Shown piece by piece: positions 21,841 to 30,700 of a stretch of 64,000 bases of DNA. The position numbers and the translations under genes were made by a program. The notes under the pieces are model-generated. The model made no database searches and was not told the DNA's origin. It saw only the letters and a list, made by a program, of their open reading frames with translations. Every line of letters begins with the position of its first letter. The first letter of the stretch is position 1. The stretch spans positions 5,260,280 to 5,324,279 of the forward strand of contig CM041297.1 of NCBI GenBank assembly GCA_023052935.1, read 5' to 3'. The stretch is from Piezodorus guildinii. Its lineage: Eukaryota; Arthropoda; Insecta; Hemiptera; Pentatomidae.

Positions 21841-22190
21841 TAAGTCTTAAACGGTGTGCCAGGATTTCATCAGGTATTCTTGTTTTGTACAAAAGCTAAC
21901 TTTTTGACGGCCATAGTCGGTACTTAGAGAGTAAATCCGTTACAAAGGGCAGGGAGTATCGAATATGGAATATCGAATTCCATGTCAGAATTATCACATT
22001 TAATAGTCTTTATGGCCAATTGTTCTTGAAACTTTTGAAGAGACCAATTTTCTTCAAAATCTGCAGGCGTTGGTTAAACACCATCTTCACGCATATCGAT
22101 GATATTAGATATTGTTGTAATTAAAACAATTAGAACTAAAAACTTACATAAAACACTTTAAAATGCGAACTAATCCTATCGAAAAGATAA
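21841..22190 (-). pseudogene. Truncated inverted copy of the RPAC1 gene 5' end
   Basis: Reverse-complemented, this stretch matches the 5' UTR and about the first 95 codons of the intact gene at 22594. Shared blocks include GCAGATTTTGAAGAAAATTG, GACATGGAATTCGATATT, GTAGCTTTTGTACAAAACAAG-like sequence and GATGAAATCCTGGCACACCG. The start codon has become ATA, an in-frame TAA follows a few codons later, and small deletions shift the frame. Homology extends slightly upstream of the transcribed start region (ATTTTAAAGTGTTTTATG) and ends sharply at 21841. It contains no intron, like the parent. Confidence 0.85.
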
Positions 22191-22289
22191 CACTATTGTA
22201 TAATTAACGATTAACAAGTTTTATACTTCCAATAACTATTCTTTTTCTCTATTTAGAACTATTAATATAAATAGTACTGTACTCTTATT

Positions 22290-22402
22290 GTGCTTGGATA
22301 TGGCTCAGTAATACCCTGATGATGGCTCACAAGCTTGAGCCGAAACGTCGGCAAAATTAAAATATTTAAAAAAAGACTGACTCCTAATTATTCCACCTAT
22401 AA
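22290..22402 (+). mobile_element. Penelope-like terminal fragment (pLTR piece)
   Basis: TGCTTGGATATGGCTCAGTA, the hammerhead-like core and the end sequence GACTCCTAATTATTCCACCT match the PLE copies at 25010-26115 and 32655-32790. It lies between the inverted RPAC1 pseudogene and the RPAC1 gene. Confidence 0.6.
22313..22353 (+). ncRNA. Hammerhead ribozyme-like motif, intact core (PLE-derived)
   Basis: CTGATGA (22316-22322) is followed by one T, a hairpin with GGCTC/GAGCC stem (22324-22341), GAAAC (22342-22346), a two-base helix III (AC/GT), a C at 22349 where cleavage would fall, then GG pairing with CC before CTGATGA. This is the minimal type I arrangement reported for Penelope-like elements. 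Helix I is very short here. Activity is inferred only. Confidence 0.6.
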
Positions 22403-22476
22403 TATTATAATCTTTGTACTTCAATGGCGAAGACCTCTATGTGCAGTTTGACATGTATAACCTTCTACATAAACAT

Positions 22477-22482
22477 CACGTG
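22477..22482. promoter_or_regulatory. CACGTG E-box upstream of RPAC1
   Basis: A perfect CACGTG palindrome lies 112 bp before the start codon. In animals such sites bind Myc/Max-type factors, which drive ribosome-production genes. The inverted pseudogene lacks this region. Presence by chance cannot be excluded. Confidence 0.25.
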
Positions 22483-22593
22483 GTTGATGTCTTTATTATT
22501 TTAGTTTGAGTTTAGAAAAGGTCTTGTAGGGATTAGCTTGTATTTTAAAGTGTTTTATGTGAGTTCTCAAGTCTAATTGTTTTAATTATAACA

Positions 22594-23592
22594 ATGTCTA
22601 ATCTTATTTATATGCGTGAAGATGGTGTCAAACCAGCCTCTGCAGATTTTGAAGAAAATTGGTCCCTTCAAAAATTTCAAGAACAATTGGTCATAAAGGT
22701 CATAAAATATGATAATTCTGACATGGAATTCGATATTATTGGTATATTCCCTGCTCTTTGCAACGCCTTTAGACGAATTTTACTCTCAGAAGTACCTACA
22801 ATGGCCATCGAAAAGGTAGCTTTTGTACAAAACAAGACTATAATACCTGATGAAATCCTGGCACACCGTTTAGGACTTATTCCTCTAAAAGCCAACCCTA
22901 GACTGTTTCAATTTAGAATGCCTGGAGATTTAGTTGGAACAGATAGAGACACGCTCAACTATGAATTGAAAGTGAAATGTGTCAAAAACCCTCATAGACG
23001 TGCTGGTCACTACAAACTAGAAGACATGTATTTGAATTATGAAGTATTATCTAAAGACATTAAGTGGATACCTTTCGGAGACCAGAAGTTACTTTATAAG
23101 GAAGAAGATATGTGTGCGATTGATGATAATATAGTTATAGCCAAGATGAGACCTGGCCAGGAATTACATGTTAAATTGACTGCGGTTAAAGGTATTGGAA
23201 AAGATCATGCCAAATTTTCACCTGTAGGAACAGCTTCCTACAGGCTACATCCACATATTAAACTTAAAGAGGAAGTCAATGGTGAGTTGGCAGAAAAATT
23301 AAAAGGTTGTTTTACAAAAGGTGTTATTGAAGTGACTGAAAAAAATGGACATAAAACTGCTCAAGTGAAAAATCCTCGAATTGATATGTGTAGTCGTAAC
23401 GTACATAACGAACCTCAACTTAAGGATAAAGTGGAACTCGGAAGGATTAGAGATCATTATATATTTACGATTGAATCTGTAAATGGCAGTCCGCCTGATG
23501 AGCTGTTCAGGGAAGCTGTTAAAATAATGAAGAAGAAATGTGCAGAAGCGATAATTGAACTAAAAAATATGTCAGTTAGTGTTAACCTTTAA
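22594..23592 (+). CDS. POLR1C: DNA-directed RNA polymerases I and III subunit RPAC1
   Basis: RPAC1 is the alpha-like subunit of RNA polymerases I and III; it pairs with RPAC2 to start assembly of the core enzyme in the nucleus. The 332-residue product is full length for the family (human about 346). Signatures are clear: ALCNAFRRILLSEVPTMAIE (residues about 52-71, alpha N-terminal motif), ILAHRLGLIPLKANPRLFQF (about 89-108), the KGIGKDHAKFSPVGTASYRL block (about 204-223) and a C-terminal DHYIFTIESVNGSPPDELF dimerisation segment. The start sits in a good context (ATAACAATGTC). It is a single exon with no stop or frameshift. The lack of introns could mean an old retrocopy, but no poly(A) trace remains, and the inverted partial copy shares upstream sequence. 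Confidence 0.95.
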   Translation: MSNLIYMREDGVKPASADFEENWSLQKFQEQLVIKVIKYDNSDMEFDIIGIFPALCNAFRRILLSEVPTMAIEKVAFVQNKTIIPDEILAHRLGLIPLKANPRLFQFRMPGDLVGTDRDTLNYELKVKCVKNPHRRAGHYKLEDMYLNYEVLSKDIKWIPFGDQKLLYKEEDMCAIDDNIVIAKMRPGQELHVKLTAVKGIGKDHAKFSPVGTASYRLHPHIKLKEEVNGELAEKLKGCFTKGVIEVTEKNGHKTAQVKNPRIDMCSRNVHNEPQLKDKVELGRIRDHYIFTIESVNGSPPDELFREAVKIMKKKCAEAIIELKNMSVSVNL

Positions 23593-23599
23593 ACTTTTT

Positions 23600-24130
23600 A
23601 CTTGAAATCTTGTAAATTATTTTATATTTTGTTTTAATTTTTTCATCAATATTTTAAAGTACTCCTTGTAAATATTTGAAAGTAAATGTATAGAAACTGA
23701 TCAATAATGTTTTCCTTATAATTTTAATTATATCTACTCCGTAATTTTTGTTGTTAAAGTTAAAGAAAAAGGACTAAAACATACCAGTTAATGTCATTCT
23801 TAACTGAATTCTTGTGGTTTTTACATTGTCAATATTTTAGATGTTCCTTGTAAATAAGTTGAAAGTAAATGTATTTTGAATGATGGGTGAGTTTTCCCTT
23901 ATAATTTGAAATATATATACTTTATAAATTTTGTTGTGAAAGTTGAAGAAGTACTATAAAACATACTAGTTAATGTTCTCTGAATTGTGAAATATATTAT
24001 ATTTTTTGTTGTAATGTTTTGTAAATATTTGAACATATTGTTTGAAAATTAGTTTACCTTTGTAAATGTCTTTATACTGATCAGTGAGTTTTTGTTATCA
24101 TTTTAATTAAATACACTCTATAAGGTTAAG
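23600..24130 (+). repeat. Three imperfect tandem repeats downstream of RPAC1
   Basis: Units of about 150-210 bp begin near 23640, 23830 and 24000. Each holds a CCTTGTAAATA..TTGAAAGTAAATGTAT-like block, a GTTTTCCTTATAATTTTAAT-like block and an AAACATACYAGTTAATGTYCT-like block. They lie between the stop codon and the AATAAA at 24234, so they probably form the 3' UTR. Confidence 0.65.
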
Positions 24131-24233
24131 GAATTACTTTTATAATATCCATAAATAATCCATATCAATATCAAGTATTTATATAATATTCATGCATTAT
24201 TAATTCATTTTTCTACTTTTAGTAAGATTAAGA

Positions 24234-24239
24234 AATAAA
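24234..24239 (+). terminator. Possible poly(A) signal for RPAC1
   Basis: AATAAA lies about 640 bp after the stop codon and is the first one I find on this strand downstream of the gene. Confidence 0.4.
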
Positions 24240-24439
24240 TGCATTCAATTTTATCCCAAGACTTTAATTTGCCTATTTTTTTTTTTTTTTCTAACATCCT
24301 AATAATATATTAAATAATTGATTGTGTAATAAACATGAAGAATGAGGTGGTTTGGGTGTCTGTCAAAAAATATTGGAAAAACTGTTTATTTAACTAACAT
24401 TTCGACCCAAGTTCTATGTAATCCTAGGAAAATGCATTA

Positions 24440-24775
24440 TTTTCTATAAGTGGAGAGAAAGAGCCACTTTGACTTACCTCATAAGAGAGTCATAAAAGAT
24501 ATCTGTGAGGAACCAAAGACAAATCTTAAAAAAACGTTCATAATGTGCTTCAGTCTGTCCTCAAGCACAGCTGGGAAGCAACCATATAGGCAACCACACA
24601 GAGAAAATGAGTGAGTATACAAGGAGCTTTCGAGTGGATAGTGGTTGAAGGTAACAGGGCCAATGGATAAATTTTAGAGTAATATTGTGCATGAGATTTC
24701 TGTGCTCAGATGGCAAAATGTTATAAGTCACTTTTTCTATAAATGAGTTTTTCATTAAGGGAGATTCCGGGTGCA
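24440..24775 (-). pseudogene. CR1-superfamily RT fragment
   Basis: The minus frame 24561-24755 has PLSTRKLLVYSLIFS, matching PLSTRKLLVSSLIFPHFDYC of the copy at 60735-61895. DNA similarity runs over about 300 bp. It is flanked on both sides by PLE-like traces (24340-24430 and 24800-24960). Confidence 0.65.
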
Positions 24776-24817
24776 GTCATAAAAACGTTTAATTAATAGA
24801 AAACTTAATTTATTCGT

Positions 24818-24858
24818 GCCAATGTTTTGGCCCAAATTTTAGCCCTTCATCAGGGCTA
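24818..24858 (-). ncRNA. Hammerhead-like motif, decayed (PLE-derived)
   Basis: On minus: GCC-CTGATGA-hairpin-AAAAC-ATTGGC. The GAAA part has mutated to AAAA, which should kill cleavage. Confidence 0.45.
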
Positions 24859-25044
24859 TAAAACAAAAGATAACCAGTTGTAGGGTACAATATAAAAAGA
24901 TGATAAGTAAAAGAAATTACCCTGATAATTAGAAACAAAACAGAACAGTAGTTATAATAATTAACTTTGAGGATGTATAGTCAGTCGACTGTAGAAACTA
25001 TTATAGGTGGAATAATCAGGAATCAGTCATTTTTTTTAAAATTT

Positions 25045-25087
25045 TGCCAACGTTTCGGCTCAAGCTTGTGAGCTATCATCAGGGCTA
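25045..25087 (-). ncRNA. Hammerhead ribozyme-like motif, intact core
   Basis: On minus: TAGCC-CTGATGA-T-AGCTCACAAGCTTGAGC(C)-GAAAC-GT-T-GGC. Helix I GCC/GGC and helix II AGCTC/GAGC(C) can form; the cleavage base would be U. Confidence 0.6.
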
Positions 25088-25287
25088 CGAACATCAGAAC
25101 AAAAGAGATACTTATTAATATGATAATGAAAATTTTCTTTTGAATGTAGTGACAATGATAACATTTGAAATAAAACAGAAAATATACCAACATACTTAAA
25201 TATTATAGATACAAATAATGATAATATGATACACAATCTGATGAAGATAAGCATAAAAACAAAACTTTAGACTTTAACATAGAAGTA

Positions 25288-25313
25288 AAAAAAAAAAAAA
25301 AAAAAAAAAAAAT
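25288..25313. repeat. Poly(A) run
   Basis: About 26 uninterrupted A residues inside the left arm of the inverted repeat; absent from the right arm. Confidence 0.9.
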
Positions 25314-26075
25314 ATATAGTCCAAGCATAAACTGAGGAAAACCATAAATATAGGTAGTATGGGGAGGGGTTCATGTAAAAACCCTGAAGGTTTTTCCCTC
25401 TAAATATAAACACTACAGCTTATCTTTGTTTTTAAAAAGTTTTACAAAATTATACAATGGAAAAACAAGTTATACGTTTATTGTACAAATTGTTTGTGTA
25501 ATTTATATTTTATTTACTGTATATTTATCTTTTCATTTATAACACCTCTGGTTTTTGTTTTTGTTACTTTTTTATTTTATTTTATTTTTTATTATATACC
25601 TCATGGATCTTTTACATACCTCAGATTCTAGTGTTTATAATTTTCTGTTAAAAATGTTTAGCCTTATTGTACAAACGAGTATATTGCTTTGTTTTTCTAT
25701 TATATAGTTTTGTAAAACTTTTTAAAAACAAAGATAAGCTGTAGTATTTATATTTAGAGGGGAAAACCTTCAGGGATTTTACATGAACCTCTCCCCATAC
25801 TACCTATGTTTATGGTTTTCCTCAGTTTATGCTTGGACATGGCTCAGTAATGGTACTTTACATATATATTTTTTTACTTCTATATTAAAGTCTAAAGTTT
25901 TGTTTTTTATGCTTATCATCATCAGATTGTGTATCATATTATCATTATTTGTATCTATAATATTTAAGTATGTTGGTATATTTTCTGTTTTATTTCAAAT
26001 GTTATCATTGTCATTACATTCAAAAGAAAATTTTCATTATCATATTAATAAGTATCTCTTTTGTTCTGATGTTTG

Positions 26076-26112
26076 TAGCCCTGATGATGGCTCACAAGCT
26101 TGTGCCGAATTT
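26076..26112 (+). ncRNA. Hammerhead-like motif, 3' part broken
   Basis: TAGCC-CTGATGA-T-GGCTCACAAGCTTGTGCC is followed by GAATTT instead of GAAACGT, because a SINE fragment joins at this point. Cleavage is unlikely. Confidence 0.5.
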
Positions 26113-26236
26113 TTATGATGCTGTAGCAAATCGGACAATATTATTGTGGAAGTCCTAAATTTTGTCTACCTAGGTTTTATTAGGATAGGGATCTCCAATG
26201 ATTCCCTGACAGCGTAGGCTCTGGACTACCATTTTA
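26113..26236 (-). mobile_element. SINE family A, 3' fragment
   Basis: The reverse complement matches the family's tail half: GGACTTCCACAATAATATTG and ATCCCTATCCTAATAAAACC. It abuts the broken hammerhead motif. Confidence 0.6.
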
Positions 26237-26869
26237 TGTTCGGCACTTTATCAATGGTGACTAGTGTTACTAACATTCTGGGGTGCCATTAGTTAATGTT
26301 TAGAAGGTGACAAAATGTTCTAAGTGATTCTCTTTCAGTTTATGAGTTAACTCTACCATCTACAAACAAATGAACTCCCTTTTAAACATTAAAAGGAACA
26401 AGTTTAATTAGGTATGTGATTGATAAAATATTGACTCAGGTAAAACAATAATAAAAAATAAAATTTTTTATACGTGTATTATACTTCTTCACATGGATTC
26501 TGTGACAATAAATATATAAAATCTTTACCGTTAACTAAAAAAAAATGTGATATCTTCACTTATTAAAACATCACTTGCTTTTGTTCTAAAAAATAACATA
26601 TAATACAACATTCAACATAACATTTTACAACAATAAAACATACTCTTTTTTTTTCTGAATGACTTCTAATTCAATTATTTTTAAAGTGAAAATTTAAAAC
26701 TAAAATAATTTTCACTTACCTAAAATTTTTTTTTTTTTTTTTTTTTTTATAGTTTTATTATTAATCATTGTGGATATAATTAGTTGACCGTTGAGAATTA
26801 CTGAAGGAATTAGTCCGGGTGGCGGTCATTAAATGAAACAACTTAATAGTTTCAACTATTTTATTGTTT

Positions 26870-26908
26870 GCCAACGTTTCGACCCCCATTGTGGGTCATC
26901 ATCAGGGC
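26870..26908 (-). ncRNA. Hammerhead ribozyme-like motif, intact core (left arm)
   Basis: On minus: CGCC-CTGATGA-T-GACCC..GGGTC-GAAAC-GT-T-GGC. All core bases are present. Confidence 0.6.
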
Positions 26909-26955
26909 GTCTGGTAGGTGAGTGGAAACTGACAGTTTCCACTCACCTACCAGAC

Positions 26956-26994
26956 GCCCTGATGATGACCCACAATGGGGGTCGAAACGTTGGC
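26956..26994 (+). ncRNA. Hammerhead ribozyme-like motif, intact core (right arm)
   Basis: CGCC-CTGATGA (26959-26965)-T-GACCCACAATGGGGGTC-GAAAC-GTTGGC. It is the exact mirror of the motif at 26870-26908. Confidence 0.6.
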
Positions 26995-27491
26995 AAACAA
27001 TAAAATAGTTGAAACTATTAAGTTGTTTCATTTAATGACCGCCACCCGGACTAATTCCTTCAGTTTTATTATTAATCATTATCTTATTTGACATTGTGCC
27101 AATTTTACCAGATAAGGATCAACCGTGTTTATTTTATTTTTTATTATTCATAAATAAAACAAAATGTTCAACATTGGTTAAATGTTAATCTTAATTTAAA
27201 AAACAAATAGTCTTATTTTTTTCAATTCAACCACAGGTACTCCTTTTTAGGACATCACCAAAAGTGCCATTAAATAATAATTTCTTGACATATCAGTGCT
27301 TTTTAAGGATAATGTTTTAGTTTAAAATAATCTATAAAGAAGCTTTATGGAAGCTTTACTGTTTCAATATAGAGCTTGGATTTGTTATGATCATGAAAAT
27401 AATTATAAATGTATAAAAAATGTGTTATTTAAATTGGCTCTATCATGGTGTAGTAGATTTTATCTCTAAAATGCTTCATATTTTATCACAT

Positions 27492-27497
27492 TTTATT
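27492..27497 (-). terminator. Possible poly(A) signal of the ABCG gene
   Basis: AATAAA on the minus strand (TTTATT on plus) lies about 120 bp after the stop codon of the ABCG gene. Confidence 0.5.
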
Positions 27498-27614
27498 CAA
27501 TGACTAATACAATCTTCTTTAACATATCACCTTAGAATATTTAATGAAGCTTAGATTTTGAGCATAGTTACTGAATGAACTTATATGGATGAGGACATAA
27601 GGAAAATTTTCTCG

Positions 27615-27790
27615 TCATAAATGTTTCTTAATTTTGTTTAAGAAGAAAATATATCCGATAATGTTAAAACTTAAAAATAATATAACTAGGAAGGTGATAT
27701 TCCAATAAAGACGATCTTCTGAAAAGCTGTAATACTCGAAGATTTCACTTCCTGTTCGTAGACAAGGAAGGTACGTGGATGCATCACAGT
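27615..27790 (-). CDS. ABCG exon 15, C-terminus
   Basis: Encodes the cysteine-bearing loop (NCDASTYLPCLRTGSEIFEY) and the last membrane segment, ending NKIKKHL and a TGA stop at 27615-27617. Confidence 0.92.
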
Positions 27791-30700
27791 CTGAAAAAAA
27801 AAAAAAAATACCATAATATATAATACAGTAAAAATATACTGTTTCTGAAACTTTCCCATGCCATAGAAAATCACTAGCGTCTAAAACCCGTATTTAGTGG
27901 CTTTTTTTGTAACTAGGTGCTCCAAGCTTGCCCCTTTTTAACGCTGCACAGCACTGCGAGAGAACTGGTTGGTGAAAATTTGTGAGATTTGGTGATAGTG
28001 AATGATCATACACTCTTACATATTTTTAACATATAAATATTCAATTACACTATTTTCTAAAAAACTTCCTCATTTATTTTTTTAAACTTTTATTAATTTT
28101 TTCATTTATTTTTTAAATTATTAAATATATTGACTAATATAATATATTAACTATCAAATCAAACTTAAATATATTAACTTTAAATATATTACTTTAGAAG
28201 AGAGTGTTCTAATTTGAATATAATAAAAAAAAAACATGTTTTGTTGATGTGTATGTTACACTTGTTTGTTTTGATATACCATTATCATTTATTTTTTTAT
28301 CTTTTTTTTTAAAATAATATTTAATGATATAAGATTTTTATATCTTGGCTCTGAATTTATATACCTTTGGGGGTTACCTGTAGCATGGTGGCTAGCATAA
28401 CAGCCTCTTATGCACAAGGTCCCAGGTTTAAGCCCGCCAGTAGCCCTAGAACTTTTTAATGGGAATAAAAAATCCTTAGTTATGCCGTCCTTCAGAGGGG
28501 ATGTTAAAAGGTGGTCCCGAGCCTGAGCGATTTCAGTTACTTGTTAAAGATCCCTATCCTAATTAAACCTGGATAGGCAAAATTTAGGACTCCCACTGTA
28601 GCATCATCCGATTAGTAACAGCATCATAAATGGACGTTATATAAATAAACAATATATACCTTGGCTCCAGGTAAATACAAGGAATTATATAAACACAGAA
28701 ATTCAGAGTCATGGCCACAAATAGGACATATTTTAGTCTCCAGAGACACTTCAAAAGCAGAGTGATCACATGTACAACAATGCTGCACCTGTATAAAACC
28801 CTGATCAGTCCAGTGTTGACATATGGGTCTGAGTGCTTGGCAATATCAAGAGCTCAAGAGGCAACCCTACTCCGGTTTGAGCATTGTGTCCTAAGAAGGA
28901 TCTTTGGCCCATTACTAAGTATTAACCAAGGACGATAAATGAAGACAAACAATGAGGTTCGAGAGCTATATAGAGATGTTGGACGTGTTGAGGATAATAA
29001 GAATAGCGAAATTAAGACGGGCAGGACAAAGTCTTCAGATACAGGTAGAGCATATACTAAGGAAGCTACTTGATAAAAATATCTTTACAACAAGATGAAG
29101 GGTAGGCAGACCGAAGCTAAGGTGGATGGATGGATGGAGTGGAAGTCTATGCTCGAGACATCCTTAGTATCCACAACTGGAAAGCAATGGCAATTCTTAG
29201 AGAAGAATGGTGGTTGAGATTGCGAGAGGCCTTGACTCTACATGATCAGTAGAGCCATTCATGATGATGATAATAGGACTTTTTAAAAGTAATATTTGAT
29301 GTTATTGTCCGAATTTATTTTTTTTAAACATGCCTTCCTCCTCTCCTCCTACTTTCATGAACTCTCACAATACCTCTCTCTCATGAATTTCACCTACCTC
29401 TTCTCTCAAAGTGTAGCACAGCCTTAATTTAAAAAGGGGGCAAGCTTGGAGCACATAGTTACCAAAAAAGGCCTTAAATTACCAAAAAAGCCCCTAAACT
29501 TAATTAAATTTGGTCCAGATATTCACAAAACAGACTTTTAAAGAATAAATGAGTTGATATACATTGTTATTAATTTCGATAAGTTCATGAGAACTACGAA
29601 TATAATGTAGATAATACTTACTAATGTCCTCAACATCTTGCCATTGTATGATTGATAGAGACTCGTAGCAGTATCTCATCCATGAAAAGTACTGTAGCCA
29701 CGAAACCACCACTGGCAGGGTGCTAAAATAAATATATTTTATACAATATATCTTTGAGATAACTTTTAATTATCATTATCTATTTTAAAAAAAACGTATA
29801 ATATATTTCCAAACACAGTTCTGAAAGTTCCTTCGAGGCCAACCAGAAGAACCACTTTATACCATGTATTTTGCATATTTTTACAATTCTCTCAAAAACT
29901 TCTTTAAGGTTATTGATTAAACTATCTTTATCGATGTAAAGTTTAAGTAGGTTTAATATGATGAAGGTTTCATTCTAATTGAAATAGTCCAAAAGAGCTT
30001 AAATGCCAATTTTTTAAATTTTCTTCCCTTAAAGTACTTTTGATTTTATATACTCCAAAAAATTAACCATATCATCTTATAAGTATTTATGCACAATGGC
30101 TAAATATACAAGATGAAAGAATTTGATAAACAACTAGGAGAAAAGAGCAATTTTTTTTGGGGGGGGGGGGTAAATTTTTTTCTAGAACAGAAGATTAGTA
30201 ATGTAGATGCATAATGTTCTGTTGGAAAGCTAAAAATTTTAGAAAAAATGGTATCTTATATACTAAGTTGTGGAAGGTGGAAGGTCAGTTATGTAAAGTG
30301 ACAAATAGGTCATAAACTTAGGTAATTATTACAACAATGTTATGTTACTATATTATTTAATCTAAAGCATATGTTTCCGACAAAACTGCACATTATTCTT
30401 TAAACTTTTGACTAATCTATCTAAAAAATGTCTACTCTGACATTATTTATTTCTTTTTAAATTATTTTTGATATCATGGAAAGTTATAATAAGTGAAAGT
30501 TGTGTGTTGCCCACACCAGAGTTTTTAAATATAATATTCCTTTTAGTATTTTTATTACTATCCTAATTTTACTTTGAAGACAAATATTAAAAAAAAAAAA
30601 TGAACATCTTACCTCAGTTTGATAAAAAGTCCAGATATTATCATCATGGTATTATCAAACGGTATCAGAAAAACGCTTGCCCTCTCATAATTTTCGAACA

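Larger units (their letters stand above)
25010..26115. mobile_element. PLE-derived long inverted repeat, arms about 420 bp
   Basis: The left arm (25037-25460) and right arm (25695-26115) are near-perfect reverse complements over their whole length, with a 230-bp AT-rich spacer. Each arm ends outward in a hammerhead-like motif. Because the arms match, both encode the same peptide in opposite directions (25060-25254 minus and 25783-26118 plus, sharing LCIILSLFVSIIFKYVGIFS). That peptide is not evidence of a gene; it is a by-product of the duplication. Confidence 0.8.
26763..27065. mobile_element. Compact PLE palindrome with two facing hammerhead motifs
   Basis: About 150 bp, then the same 150 bp reversed. 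Outer ends are GAAGGAATTAGTCCGGGTGG and its complement, as in the PLE at 839-1448. The inner core is TTTGCCAACGTTTCGACCCC..GGGCGTCTGGTAGGTGAGTG, directly followed by its mirror. Nothing lies between except a few bases. The arms are almost identical, so the duplication is recent or maintained. Confidence 0.85.

Noticed and set aside
25060..26118. A conserved hydrophobic peptide found twice (25060-25254 minus, 25783-26118 plus)
   Set aside because: Both frames lie in the two arms of one inverted repeat, so identity at protein level follows from DNA duplication and is not evidence of a gene.
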